Assembly (NCBI GenBank): GCA_948473115.1
Contig: CAOKWI010000029.1
Span: 1-50,232 of the forward strand
DNA length: 50,232 nucleotides
Direction of reading: 5' to 3'
Origin: an uncultured Lachnospiraceae bacterium
GTDB taxonomy: Bacteria; Bacillota; Clostridia; Lachnospirales; Lachnospiraceae
Shown here piece by piece: positions 41,385-50,232 of this stretch. The notes beneath the pieces are model-generated. The model was not told where the DNA came from, ran no database searches, and saw nothing but the letters and a program-made list of their open reading frames with translations. Numbering within the stretch: the stretch's first letter is position 1; every line of letters starts with the position of its first letter. The translations under genes were made by a program, and so were the position numbers.

Positions 41385-42167
41385 TTACTGTAGTCTGCCC
41401 AACTGGGTCACCGCAATCTCCAACGAATCGTCATATGTCTGGATCACCTTCTGATTGCTCTCATATTGACGGGTAATGGCGATCATATTCACCATCTCGG
41501 AAACAATATTCACATTGGACATTTCCAGATAACCCGACTTAATCTCCGCATTGGCATTGGTGGTGGTCGCTCCCTCCATCAGCCGGTAATAATTCTCGCC
41601 AAACTTTTCCAGATAATTGTAATCTGTGAAATCAGTCACCTGAATCCTGGCCACGGCCACATCGTTCTGATAGATCGTGCCATCGTTGGTGATCCTGGAA
41701 TCCAGCAGCGTGTTCAGCCTGATACGGCGGTTCTGGGTATCCAGTACATAATCGCCGTCCTCTGTCACCAGATATCCCTGTCTGTCCAAGGTAAACTGAC
41801 CATTCCTGGTATACACGTCAGAAGTCTCGTTGGCTCTGTTGCGGTATTCAATCTTAAAAAAACCATCTCCCGCCAAGGCAAGGTCATACGTATTATCCGT
41901 GATACGGAAAGACCCCTGTGTATAATCCGTATAGTTTTCCCCGATCTTCACCCCCGGATTATCAAAGCCCAACGGCTGTGCAATACGGGTGCTTCCCATG
42001 GACTCATCCTTGATCTTCACAGTCAGGATATCCTGGAATGCCTGGCTGGTAGCGCCCTCCTTCTTAAATCCCACCGTGGTCACATTGGCCAGGTTGTTAG
42101 TCATGGTGTCCATACGGTGCTGTTCATTGATCATGCCTGTATATGCGGTATACAACCCCTTCAGCAT
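41385..42167 (-). CDS. flhO: flagellar hook-basal body protein FlgF-like (FlhO)
   Basis: 260 residues with the same family ends: MLKGLYTAYTGMINEQHRMDTMTNNLANVTTVGFKKEG and the C-terminal YLEMSNVNIVSEMVNMIAITRQYESNQKVIQ. GDGFFKIEYRN lies in the middle. It is the mbl-side paralogue of FlhP and probably forms the proximal rod. AAGGAG precedes the ATG. The upstream gap to mbl is filled by a tandem repeat. Confidence 0.88.
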   Translation of the reverse strand: MLKGLYTAYTGMINEQHRMDTMTNNLANVTTVGFKKEGATSQAFQDILTVKIKDESMGSTRIAQPLGFDNPGVKIGENYTDYTQGSFRITDNTYDLALAGDGFFKIEYRNRANETSDVYTRNGQFTLDRQGYLVTEDGDYVLDTQNRRIRLNTLLDSRITNDGTIYQNDVAVARIQVTDFTDYNYLEKFGENYYRLMEGATTTNANAEIKSGYLEMSNVNIVSEMVNMIAITRQYESNQKVIQTYDDSLEIAVTQLGRLQ

Positions 42168-42234
42168 GGGAATTTCTCCTTTCTGTATTCCGGATCTGAT
42201 GCCGGAATATTATTCTACCCTGTATATATTCAGA

Positions 42235-42412
42235 TCCACCCGGACTGTTATGCTCCCTATCCATTTGAATCCATCCGGACTGTCTATTTCCCTATATATT
42301 TGTATCCATCCGGACCGTTATGCTTCCCTGCATATTCGAATTCATCCGGACTGTTATGCTTTCCTGTATATTTGTGTCTATCCGTCCGTTACTCTTCCCT
42401 GTATCCGGACAG
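42235..42412. repeat. tandem repeat array of 35-36 bp units between mbl and flhO
   Basis: Four full units start at 42235, 42270, 42305 and 42341. A fifth, more divergent unit (from 42377) overlaps the 3' end of mbl. The consensus begins TCCATCCGGACTGTTATGCT and continues CCCTGTATATTTG. Units touch without spacers, and a partial unit lies before 42235. The array is transcribed with the operon, as no terminator is evident. Confidence 0.85.
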
Positions 42413-43381
42413 GAATTCCACATATCTGCCCGTTCCTATCGCCACAGCCGTCATGGGATCCTCAGCTGTCATGGTATTGATCCCCGTCTTGGCGGAGATC
42501 AGATCCTCCAGCCCCCTCAGCAGGCTTCCGCCGCCGGTCAAAACAATCCCTCTGTCCGCAATATCCGCAGCCAGTTCGGGGGGCGTCTTCTCCAGGACGC
42601 TGTGGATTGTCTCCACGATCTGTGAGGTGGTCTCGCGAAGAGCCTCCTCCGTTTCCTCTGAAGAAACCTTTACTGTCTTGGGCAGTCCTGTGACCAGGTT
42701 ACGACCCCTTACATCCATATAGTCAACCTCGGGCCGCTTATATGCGGAACCGATCTTGATCTTGAGATCCTCGGCGGTTCTCTCACCGATCAGCAGATTA
42801 TGTTTTTTACGCATGTAGCGGACGATTGCCTCGTCAAAGTCATCTCCGGCGATCTTAATGGAAGCGCTGACCACAGTGCCTCCCAGGGAGATCACTGCAA
42901 TGTCGGAGGTTCCTCCCCCGATATCCACGATCATGTTGCCGCAGGGCTTGGAAATATCAATTCCCGCACCGATGGCTGCCGCAATGGGCTCCTCAATAAT
43001 GGAAACCTCCCTTGCACCCGCCTGATAGGTTGCATCCTCCACCGCTTTCTTCTCAACCTCGGTAACACCGCTGGGAACACAGACCGCAATGCGGGGCTTA
43101 CGGAAGGTTCTCTTGCCCAACGCTTTCTGGATAAAATATTTCATCATCTTTTCCGTCACGGTGTAATCTGAAATGACACCCTGCCTCAAAGGACGGACTG
43201 CAATGATATTGCCAGGCGTCCTTCCAAGCATCAGCCGGGCATCCTCGCCAATGGCTTTAATTTTATTTGTATCTCTGTCAAACGCCACAACAGAGGGTTC
43301 CTTCAGCACAACGCCTTTACCTCTGATGTATACCAAAATGCTGGCTGTACCCAAATCGATTCCGATATCTGTACACTGCAT
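42389..43381 (-). CDS. mbl: rod-shape determining protein (MreB/Mbl family)
   Basis: 330 residues, typical. The actin fold motifs are present: GIDLGTASILVY (phosphate 1), IVDIGGGTSDIAVISLGG (phosphate 2), connecting loop KAVEDATYQAG and IVLTGGGSLLRGL (adenosine site). It forms membrane-bound filaments guiding cell-wall elongation. Mbl rather than MreB is chosen because flhO and flhP follow it, as in Bacillus subtilis; sequence alone does not separate the paralogues. Confidence 0.93.
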   Translation of the reverse strand: MQCTDIGIDLGTASILVYIRGKGVVLKEPSVVAFDRDTNKIKAIGEDARLMLGRTPGNIIAVRPLRQGVISDYTVTEKMMKYFIQKALGKRTFRKPRIAVCVPSGVTEVEKKAVEDATYQAGAREVSIIEEPIAAAIGAGIDISKPCGNMIVDIGGGTSDIAVISLGGTVVSASIKIAGDDFDEAIVRYMRKKHNLLIGERTAEDLKIKIGSAYKRPEVDYMDVRGRNLVTGLPKTVKVSSEETEEALRETTSQIVETIHSVLEKTPPELAADIADRGIVLTGGGSLLRGLEDLISAKTGINTMTAEDPMTAVAIGTGRYVEFLSGYREE

Positions 43382-43472
43382 GCCTATATACCCCTTTCAA
43401 TCATCTCAAAATTGTCTTCATCCTATCTTATCCGATCCTTATCGGTCTGTAAACGTAGTCATACACTATGTT

Positions 43473-43478
43473 ATTATA
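43473..43478 (-). promoter_or_regulatory. -10 element upstream of mbl
   Basis: On the minus strand a perfect TATAAT sits about 90 bp before the mbl ATG in an AT-rich stretch. The -35 region at 17-18 bp upstream (TATCAA/CTATCA) is weak. Confidence 0.5.
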
Positions 43479-43549
43479 ACCGAAATTTTTTCAAATTGAT
43501 AGGGGTAATATTTTTTTTTAAGATTTTTTTAAAAACTTGGCATTCTTCG

Positions 43550-43638
43550 AATTGCTTTAGCAATTTGTGTAACTTAGAAATTCTTAGCGGGCGTGCTAAA
43601 GAGGTGGGTTATGCCCCCTCTTGGGCCGCTTAGAATTC
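43550..43638. repeat. nested palindromes between the GT-C gene and mbl
   Basis: GAAATTCTTAGCGG (43577-43590) pairs imperfectly with CCGCTTAGAATTC (43626-43638). Inside, AAGAGGTGGG (43599-43608) pairs with CCCCCTCTT (43614-43622) with a one-base bulge. A separate AATTGC/GCAATT hairpin lies at 43550-43565. On the minus strand a T5 run follows only about 13 bases after the last hairpin, so an intrinsic terminator for the uvrA/GT-C unit is possible but not canonical. Confidence 0.6.
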
Positions 43639-43658
43639 CTTTACACACTTATATCGGC

Positions 43659-45179
43659 CTATTTTCTGAAATTCTTTATGATATTTTTCATTCTTCCCGT
43701 AAAATTTGCAAATCCTGCCGCCGCAAGCACCAGCATAAGGGGGACATGGCAATATACATACCTCGCCCGCGCCTCAAACAGCAGTTGGAACAGAATCAAT
43801 CCCAGGACAGAAAGCATACATATATTTTCCACCTTTGAGTTTTCCTTTTTCAGCGCGGCCACACCCATGAAGCACAACACCCAGACCCAGAAAAACTGCA
43901 TATAATTCTCCATGACATACATATTCTTTTCAAAATCATAATACAGGGAACGGATCATTCCGGAAATATAGTTATTCCTCCGCTCAAAGACCTCCGTGTA
44001 AAATCCTCCCTCCTGCCCCCAGGCAAAGGCCCCGTCCCCAAAATTAACCAGCTGCTTTTTCGCCAGGTGCTCCAGCATACCGCCAAAGCCATAATCCCGG
44101 ACACGCCTGCCAGCCTCCCGCAGATCTGCATTCCTGCGTTCTCCCGGATCTGAAATATCATAGGAAAACAGGGCATCTTCCTGCCAGTATCCGCCGTTCG
44201 TCTCTTCGTTTAATCCCATCATCAGGAAATGGGCAATCCCAAAATCCCTTCCTTTTTCCGGCTCCAGTCCGGTATCCCGCAGCATCAGAAGCTGTATGCC
44301 ATATGCGGTCACAATGGCCAGCAGAATCAGGGCGGCTTTCATGGCAAGTTCCTTCCATGCCTTGTTTTTCGCATAAATAAATTCCAATAATTCAACCAGG
44401 ATCACGGCAATCAGCACAATACTGCCCTGGGGCTTGATATAGAACACCCCAAATCCAAAGAAACCGATTAGGAACCATTTCATCCAGGGTTTCCTCTCCT
44501 TCTCCATATACAACCACACCACCAGTATGGGAAACACCAATGCCACACTGTCGGAATAAGAGATCAGGAGCCAGGGGCACAATCCCATATAGAGCGCGTA
44601 TACCACCCATATGAACAGTGCCATATGCCGGTTGACCAGTTTGACAGCGATACGATAAATCAGCAAAGCAGTAATCGCCGAGATAAGGCAGTTTAATACC
44701 ACAAGCGACATCTCCCCGGTTCCTCTGTCCAGGATACTGAAACGCCACCCAAACTTTAACACCCTGGATTGAATCCACAACAACACTATATTATTAGGAC
44801 ACATGGAAAAATATGCCGAGTTAGATATCGGCAGTCCATATGAAAGTTCAATGGCAGACGGCAGCATGCAGTCGCCTGCATCCCAGCCGGTCTTAAAACA
44901 GGCATTGCAGGTCCAATAAATTTCAGCGAGAAAGAGCACGCCCGTGGCCGTATAGCCCCTGCCAAACACTGCCGCAATCCTGTCCTCGTACCTGCGCATC
45001 AACAGATACAGGAGCGACAATATGATGACGGCTCCCGCCAGCAACACTATATTAGGTATGCCTGTCTGTCTCTTATATGCATACTCTGCAAAAGGCGCAT
45101 AACACAAAACCAAAAAGAGATTTGCAAAAGCCGCCACGCCGAACACATAGGTGATCGCTCTGTTTCTTGCCTGTTCCAT
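43659..45179 (-). CDS. GT-C-type membrane glycosyltransferase
   Basis: 506 residues, about 11 helices. Between helices, ISNSAYFSMCPNNIVLLWIQSRVLKF resembles the second extracytoplasmic motif of mannosyltransferase-like GT-C enzymes, and KTGWDAGDC near 117-125 gives an acidic residue in the first loop where GT-C catalytic Asp occurs. A large soluble loop (about 305-405) precedes the last helices, ending LLFEARARYVYCHVPLMLVLAAAG, similar to TIGR03766-type proteins. It would use a polyprenyl-phosphate-sugar donor outside the membrane. It starts 9 bp after uvrA, so it is read with it despite no functional link. Confidence 0.65.
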   Translation of the reverse strand: MEQARNRAITYVFGVAAFANLFLVLCYAPFAEYAYKRQTGIPNIVLLAGAVIILSLLYLLMRRYEDRIAAVFGRGYTATGVLFLAEIYWTCNACFKTGWDAGDCMLPSAIELSYGLPISNSAYFSMCPNNIVLLWIQSRVLKFGWRFSILDRGTGEMSLVVLNCLISAITALLIYRIAVKLVNRHMALFIWVVYALYMGLCPWLLISYSDSVALVFPILVVWLYMEKERKPWMKWFLIGFFGFGVFYIKPQGSIVLIAVILVELLEFIYAKNKAWKELAMKAALILLAIVTAYGIQLLMLRDTGLEPEKGRDFGIAHFLMMGLNEETNGGYWQEDALFSYDISDPGERRNADLREAGRRVRDYGFGGMLEHLAKKQLVNFGDGAFAWGQEGGFYTEVFERRNNYISGMIRSLYYDFEKNMYVMENYMQFFWVWVLCFMGVAALKKENSKVENICMLSVLGLILFQLLFEARARYVYCHVPLMLVLAAAGFANFTGRMKNIIKNFRK

Positions 45180-45188
45180 CTGTAATAA

Positions 45189-48056
45189 TTACTTCCTTTC
45201 CAGCATCTTCCTGATATACATGCCCGTATAAGATTTATCATTGTCCGCCACCTGTTCCGGCGTACCCTTGGCAATGACCGTCCCTCCCCTGTCACCGCCC
45301 TCGGGACCAATGTCCAGGATATAGTCCGCCGTCTTGATCACATCCAGGTTATGTTCAATGACCACCACCGTATTGCCTCCGTCTGCCAGCCGGTGCAGGA
45401 TCTCCACCAGCTTATGCACATCCGCGAAATGCAGTCCCGTGGTAGGCTCGTCCAGGATGTAAATGGTCTTTCCCGTACTCCGTTTCGACAGTTCCGTAGC
45501 CAGCTTGATCCGCTGCGCCTCCCCGCCGGAGAGCGTGGTGGAGGGATGTCCCAGTTTCAGATAGGAAAGTCCCACGTCATACAGCGTCTGTATCTTGTTG
45601 CGGATGGAGGGCAGATGTTCAAAGAAAGGAAGCGCCTCCTCCACTGTCATGTCCAGCACGTCAAAGATATTCTTTCCCTTGTATTTCACATCCAATGTTT
45701 CCCTGTTATATCTCTTGCCGCCGCAGACTTCACAGGGCACATACACGTCCGGCAGGAAATGCATCTCGATCTTGATGATACCGTCGCCGCCGCAGGCCTC
45801 GCACCGTCCGCCTTTCACATTGAAGCTGAAACGCCCCTTAGTGTACCCCTTCGCCTTGGCATCCGGGGTGGACGCAAACAGATCCCTGATCTGGTCGAAT
45901 ACGCCGGTGTAGGTAGCTGGATTGGAGCGGGGCGTCCGCCCGATGGGGGACTGGTCTATATTGATGACCTTATCCAGCCGCTCCATCCCCTCGATCCCCT
46001 TATGCTTTCCGGGAATACACCTGGCACGGTTCAGGTCTCTTGCCAGATGCTTATACAGGATCTCATTTACCAGCGAGCTTTTGCCGGAACCGGACACACC
46101 TGTGACACAGGTCATGACACCCAGCGGAAAATCCACATTAATATTTTTCAGGTTATTCTCCCTGGCTCCCAGCACCTTCAGCCATCCCGCAGGTTTTCTG
46201 CGCGTTTCGGGCACGGGGATCTTCAGCTCGCCGCTCAGGTATTTCCCTGTGACGGAATCAGGATTCTCCATGATCTCTTCCGCCGTGCCGCAGGCTACCA
46301 CTTCGCCGCCATGGGAGCCTGCGCCGGGGCCGATATCCACCACGTAGTCCGCCGCCCTCATGGTGTCCTCGTCATGCTCCACCACAATCAGGGTGTTCCC
46401 CAGATCCCGGAGATTTTTCAGGGTATTCAGCAATTTGTCATTATCCCTCTGGTGCAGACCGATACTGGGCTCATCCAGGATATAGCAGACACCGACCAGG
46501 CCGGATCCGATCTGTGTAGCCAGACGGATCCTCTGGCTCTCACCTCCCGACAGCGTGCCCGTTGCCCTGGACAGGGACAGATAATCCAGGCCCACGTCCA
46601 CCAGGAAGCCCACCCGCGCACGGATTTCCTTTAAGATCTGTTTCCCGATCAATTGCTGCTGTTTCGTCAATTCCATACTTCCCAGGAAATCATAGAGATC
46701 CCGTATGGAAAAGGAGGTGATCTCATAAATATTCTTATCGCAGACCGTCACCGCCAGGGACTCCTTTTTCAAGCGCATGCCGTTACACTGTTTGCAGGGA
46801 GTGATCCTCATGAAACTCTCATACTCCTGCTTCATGGTCTCGGAGAACGTCTCCTTATATTTTCTTTCCACATTTTTGACCAGTCCTTCAAAAGCCACCG
46901 GGTACACTCCCCGCCCGCGCTGTCCCTGGTAGTGGACCTGCACTTCCTTGCCGTCGGTTCCGAAGAGCAGGATCTTCCTGATCTTTTCCGGATATTCCTC
47001 AAAGGGGGTATCCAGATCAAAATGATATTCCCTGCACAGCGCCTGTAGTACGGCATTGGTAAAGCTGTTTCTATCCGTACAGGACTGCCAGCCGGTCACG
47101 GCAATGGCGCCCTGGCGGATGCTCAGACGCTTGTCCGGAATCATGAGATCCTCGTCAAACTCCATTTTGTAGCCCAGGCCAACGCACTCCGGGCAGGCTC
47201 CAAAGGGATTGTTAAAGGAGAAGCTCCTGGGCTCGATCTCGCTGATGCCGACCCCGCAGTCAGGACAGGAAAAACTCTGGCTGAAGGTGATCGGTTCCCC
47301 GTCGATCACGTCCACCAGCAGCAGGCCGTCCGCCAGCGCCAGCACATTCTCGATGGAATCCGCAAGGCGGCGCTCAATCCCTTCCTTCACCACCAGACGA
47401 TCCACCACAATGTCAATATTGTGTTTGATATTTTTATCCAGGGATATTTCCTCTGTCAATTCATATAAGCTGCCGTCTATCCTTACACGGACATACCCGC
47501 TTTTCTTGGCTCTGTCCAATACCTTCTCATGCTGACCCTTTCGGCCCCTGACCACCGGCGCCAGCAGTTGGATCCTTGTCCCCTGTCCCAGCGCCATGAT
47601 CTGATCCACCATCTGGTCCACAGTCTGCTTCGCGATCTCCCGCCCGCAGTTGGGGCAGTGTGGAATCCCGATCCTGGCGTACAGCAGGCGGAAATAGTCA
47701 TAAATCTCCGTCACAGTGCCCACGGTGGAGCGGGGATTCCGGTTGGTGGATTTCTGGTCAATGGAAATCGCGGGAGAAAGTCCGTCAATCCTCTCCACAT
47801 TAGGCTTTTCCATCTGTCCCAGGAACATCCTGGCATAGGAGGAAAGCGATTCCATATAACGGCGCTGTCCCTCCGCATAGATCGTATCAAAGGCCAGGGA
47901 AGATTTGCCGGAACCTGACATTCCTGTCAGAACCACCAATTCATTCCTTGGGATATCCACATCAATATTCTTTAAGTTGTTTTCGCAGGCTCCCCGAACT
48001 TTGATATAGCCGCCTGTTCCCTGACTGCGGGGACGCATCTTCTTTGTTTCTTCCAT
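45189..48056 (-). CDS. uvrA: UvrABC excinuclease subunit A
   Basis: 955 residues, normal. Two ABC modules: Walker [17 protein letters not shown] near the start and [16 protein letters not shown] in the second half; signatures [13 protein letters not shown] and [13 protein letters not shown]; Walker [14 protein letters not shown] and [13 protein letters not shown]. Zinc modules CPNCG/CPDCG and [14 protein letters not shown] are intact. It is the damage-sensing ATPase that loads UvrB on DNA. Own promoter at 48184-48212. Confidence 0.98.
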   Translation of the reverse strand: MEETKKMRPRSQGTGGYIKVRGACENNLKNIDVDIPRNELVVLTGMSGSGKSSLAFDTIYAEGQRRYMESLSSYARMFLGQMEKPNVERIDGLSPAISIDQKSTNRNPRSTVGTVTEIYDYFRLLYARIGIPHCPNCGREIAKQTVDQMVDQIMALGQGTRIQLLAPVVRGRKGQHEKVLDRAKKSGYVRVRIDGSLYELTEEISLDKNIKHNIDIVVDRLVVKEGIERRLADSIENVLALADGLLLVDVIDGEPITFSQSFSCPDCGVGISEIEPRSFSFNNPFGACPECVGLGYKMEFDEDLMIPDKRLSIRQGAIAVTGWQSCTDRNSFTNAVLQALCREYHFDLDTPFEEYPEKIRKILLFGTDGKEVQVHYQGQRGRGVYPVAFEGLVKNVERKYKETFSETMKQEYESFMRITPCKQCNGMRLKKESLAVTVCDKNIYEITSFSIRDLYDFLGSMELTKQQQLIGKQILKEIRARVGFLVDVGLDYLSLSRATGTLSGGESQRIRLATQIGSGLVGVCYILDEPSIGLHQRDNDKLLNTLKNLRDLGNTLIVVEHDEDTMRAADYVVDIGPGAGSHGGEVVACGTAEEIMENPDSVTGKYLSGELKIPVPETRRKPAGWLKVLGARENNLKNINVDFPLGVMTCVTGVSGSGKSSLVNEILYKHLARDLNRARCIPGKHKGIEGMERLDKVINIDQSPIGRTPRSNPATYTGVFDQIRDLFASTPDAKAKGYTKGRFSFNVKGGRCEACGGDGIIKIEMHFLPDVYVPCEVCGGKRYNRETLDVKYKGKNIFDVLDMTVEEALPFFEHLPSIRNKIQTLYDVGLSYLKLGHPSTTLSGGEAQRIKLATELSKRSTGKTIYILDEPTTGLHFADVHKLVEILHRLADGGNTVVVIEHNLDVIKTADYILDIGPEGGDRGGTVIAKGTPEQVADNDKSYTGMYIRKMLERK

Positions 48057-48183
48057 TTCCTTATCTTCCTTTTCTGATTCTAATGTGCCGCCTCGTCGAT
48101 CTCCGGCAAAAACCCGTGAAGGCTTTCATCTGTACAATTGCAATCCATCCCGGAATGGCAAAATGCGAATCCGATTCTTCCGT

Positions 48184-48212
48184 ATCATATCATTGAAAAA
48201 TTTTAATGTAAA
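48184..48212 (-). promoter_or_regulatory. sigma-A promoter of uvrA
   Basis: On the minus strand TTTACA (48207-48212), 17 bp, TATGAT (48184-48189). It lies in the 170-bp uvrB-uvrA gap, about 130 bp before uvrA. No LexA-type GAAC-N4-GTTC box was seen in the gap. Confidence 0.65.
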
Positions 48213-48226
48213 GCATGTTTTTCCGC

Positions 48227-50218
48227 TCAGCCCTCGCTCAGCTGCTGCAGGTTCTTCTTCAGTTCTATCATCTTGTCACGCAGTTCCGCAGCCGCTTCAA
48301 AGTTCAGATCTGCCGCAGCCCTCTGCATCTTCTTCTGAACCTCCGCGATCAGTTTCTCCAGTTCCTTGCGGTCCATGGATTCAGGATCCTTTTCAAACCG
48401 CATCTCCTCCTTCGCCACTGCCCTGGAAATGCTGATCAGATCACGCACGGCCTTCCTGATCGTCTGGGGAGTGATGCCATGTTCCTCATTATACTTCATC
48501 TGGATCTCTCTGCGTCGGTTTGTTTCATCCAGTGCGATCCGCATGGAATCCGTAATGGTGTCCGCATACATGACCACATGGCCCTCCGCATTCCTGGCCG
48601 CCCTTCCGATGGTCTGGATCAGGGAAGTGCTGCTGCGCAGGAAGCCCTCCTTATCCGCGTCCAGAATAGCTACCAGGGCGATCTCAGGGATGTCCAGACC
48701 CTCCCGCAGCAAATTGATGCCCACCAGCACATCAAACACGTCCAGACGCATGTCTCGGATGATTTCCGCCCTCTCCAGTGTATCAATGTCGGAATGCAGA
48801 TATTTCACACGCACACCCACCTCGTTCATATAGTCGGTAAGATCCTCCGCCATACGCTTTGTCAATGTGGTGATCAATACTTTATGATGCGCTGCAACCG
48901 TCTTGTTTATCTCTCCGATCAGATCATCAATCTGTCCCTCCACGGGCCGCACATCCACCTCCGGATCCAAAAGCCCCGTGGGACGGATGATCTGTTCCGT
49001 GCGCAATAACTCATGTGCCTCCTCATAGTCGGAGGGCGTTGCGGACACAAACATCATCTGGTCGATATGAGCTTCAAATTCTTCAAAATTCAGGGGACGG
49101 TTATCCAACGCCGAAGGCAGGCGGAACCCATACTCTACCAGCGTATTCTTACGGGAACGGTCACCGGCATACATCCCCCTGATCTGAGGAATGGTCATGT
49201 GGGATTCGTCCACAATGATCAGGAAATCATCCCGGAAAAAATCCATCAGCGTCATTGGCGGTTCGCCCGGTCTGGATCCGTTCAGGTGCCTGGAATAATT
49301 CTCAATTCCGGAACAAAATCCTGTTTCCCGCAGCATCTCCACATCAAAGTTCGTCCGCTCGGCGATACGCTGCGCCTCGATGAGCTTGTCCTCTCCTTTA
49401 AAGTAACGCACCCGCTCCTCCATCTCTTTTTCAATATTGTCGCAGGCTATTTTGATCTTCTCCTGGGAAACCACATAGTGGGATGCCGGGAAAATGGCGA
49501 TATGCTTTAACTCCGCGTGAACCTTTCCGGACAGGGGCTCCACCTCCGTGATCCGGTCGATCTCATCCCCGAAAAATTCTATGCGGATAAAGTAATCGCC
49601 GCCCTGTGCAGGGTATACCTCCACCACATCCCCATGGACGCGGAAACACCCTCTCTGCATATCCATCTCATTCCTGGTATACTGGATATCTACCAGTTCC
49701 CGCAGGACCTGGTCTCTGTCCTTCGTTATACCCGGGCGCAGGGACACTACCATGTCCTGATACTCGTCCGGGCTTCCCAGTCCATAGATGCAGGACACAC
49801 TGGCCACCACAATGACATCCCTTCTTTCCGTCAGGGATACGGTGGCGGAGAGCCTCAGCTTGTCGATCTCGTCATTGATGGAGGAATCCTTGGCAATATA
49901 AGTGTCAGACGAAGGCACATACGCCTCGGGCTGGTAGTAGTCGTAGTAGGACACAAAATACTCCACCGCATTCTCAGGGAACATCTCCTTGAATTCTCCG
50001 TATAGCTGCGCCGCAAGCGTCTTGTTGTGGGCGATGACCAGCGTCGGCTTCTGCAATTCCTGAATGACATTCGCCATCGTAAATGTCTTGCCGGAACCCG
50101 TAACCCCTAGTAAAGTCTGGAATTGGTTGCCCTCCTTGAAGCCTTTGACCAGCTCTGCGATGGCCTGCGGCTGGTCTCCTGTGGGCTTGTAGGGGGCTTG
50201 TAATTTGAACTCTGGCAT
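48227..50218 (-). CDS. uvrB: UvrABC excinuclease subunit B
   Basis: 663 residues, complete in the window; GGAGG lies before the ATG. Walker [17 protein letters not shown], the beta-hairpin region [21 protein letters not shown] that clamps damaged DNA, DESH (motif II), [14 protein letters not shown] and QTIGRAARN (motifs V-VI), and a C-terminal UVR motif ([28 protein letters not shown]) that contacts UvrC. It verifies damage and forms the pre-incision complex. Its promoter lies outside the window. Confidence 0.98.
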   Translation of the reverse strand: MPEFKLQAPYKPTGDQPQAIAELVKGFKEGNQFQTLLGVTGSGKTFTMANVIQELQKPTLVIAHNKTLAAQLYGEFKEMFPENAVEYFVSYYDYYQPEAYVPSSDTYIAKDSSINDEIDKLRLSATVSLTERRDVIVVASVSCIYGLGSPDEYQDMVVSLRPGITKDRDQVLRELVDIQYTRNEMDMQRGCFRVHGDVVEVYPAQGGDYFIRIEFFGDEIDRITEVEPLSGKVHAELKHIAIFPASHYVVSQEKIKIACDNIEKEMEERVRYFKGEDKLIEAQRIAERTNFDVEMLRETGFCSGIENYSRHLNGSRPGEPPMTLMDFFRDDFLIIVDESHMTIPQIRGMYAGDRSRKNTLVEYGFRLPSALDNRPLNFEEFEAHIDQMMFVSATPSDYEEAHELLRTEQIIRPTGLLDPEVDVRPVEGQIDDLIGEINKTVAAHHKVLITTLTKRMAEDLTDYMNEVGVRVKYLHSDIDTLERAEIIRDMRLDVFDVLVGINLLREGLDIPEIALVAILDADKEGFLRSSTSLIQTIGRAARNAEGHVVMYADTITDSMRIALDETNRRREIQMKYNEEHGITPQTIRKAVRDLISISRAVAKEEMRFEKDPESMDRKELEKLIAEVQKKMQRAAADLNFEAAAELRDKMIELKKNLQQLSEG

Positions 50219-50232
50219 ATGAAAACCTCCAA

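Noticed and set aside
42235..42412. Possible CRISPR array
   Set aside because: Units are contiguous and diverged, with no unique spacers and no cas genes.
41466..42722. Long 418-codon plus-strand frame opposite flhO and mbl
   Set aside because: Antisense shadow of two well-recognised genes and the tandem repeat; no family features or start signal.
48057..48226. LexA/SOS box before uvrA
   Set aside because: No GAAC-N4-GTTC-like site could be found; the region before uvrB is outside the window.

Overview
The window looks like a chromosomal segment of an anaerobic Firmicute of the Clostridia, most likely a Lachnospiraceae member. The evidence is a stand-alone Spo0A-type DNA-binding domain, AGGAGG-type ribosome binding sites, sigma-A promoters of TTGACA/TATAAT type, the mbl-flhO-flhP block, the cdaA-cdaR-glmM operon and a ComFC/YvyF pair. 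All genes but one (a DUF3048 lipoprotein at 27.9-29.0 kb) lie on the minus strand, so the biological reading direction is right to left. I saw no rRNA, tRNA, CRISPR array, transposase or integrase.

Right part (50.2-27.7 kb), mostly housekeeping. uvrB and uvrA are followed 9 bp later by a GT-C-like membrane glycosyltransferase. Next come mbl (mreB family), two flagellar rod/hook proteins (flhO and flhP) and a rod-binding protein. Then recD2, comFC, yvyF, a small membrane protein and a larger membrane protein precede cdaA-cdaR-glmM, the c-di-AMP synthase, its regulator and phosphoglucosamine mutase. An HPr-like protein with its own promoter and leuA follow. A strong bidirectional terminator separates leuA from the plus-strand lipoprotein.

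Left part (27.7-0.1 kb), an accessory surface-polysaccharide region. A GtrB-like polyprenyl-phosphate glucosyltransferase has its own promoter. It is followed by the Spo0A C-terminal-domain protein, two overlapping membrane ORFs, a GT2 and a GtrII-like glucosyltransferase broken by a frameshift at a G6 tract. A second operon starts near 21.1 kb: large CpsE/WbaP-type priming transferase, Wzz-like co-polymerase with a degenerate kinase domain, GT2, EpsG-like polymerase, two GT4s and another GT2. A secreted glucosaminidase and a lipoprotein follow. At the left end are a PglF/FlaA1-type dehydratase, a small PglC-type priming transferase, a PseB-type dehydratase and an O-antigen-ligase-like protein, suggesting a second, diNAcBac- or pseudaminate-like glycan pathway.

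Two things stand out. First, a two-gene module sits inside the glycan locus at 5.8-9.0 kb. One gene encodes a ParB/Srx-like plus helical domain fused to an OLD/AriA-like ABC ATPase; the other encodes a TOPRIM-type protein. It resembles the PARIS/OLD class of anti-phage systems but has an unusual N-terminus. Second, a non-coding 555-bp element at 21.2-21.8 kb has 31-bp perfect inverted termini and several long nested hairpins. Smaller palindromic relatives occur at 0.1 and 13.6-13.8 kb. Several intergenic tandem repeats (5.7, 39.9 and 42.2-42.4 kb) are further unexplained structure.
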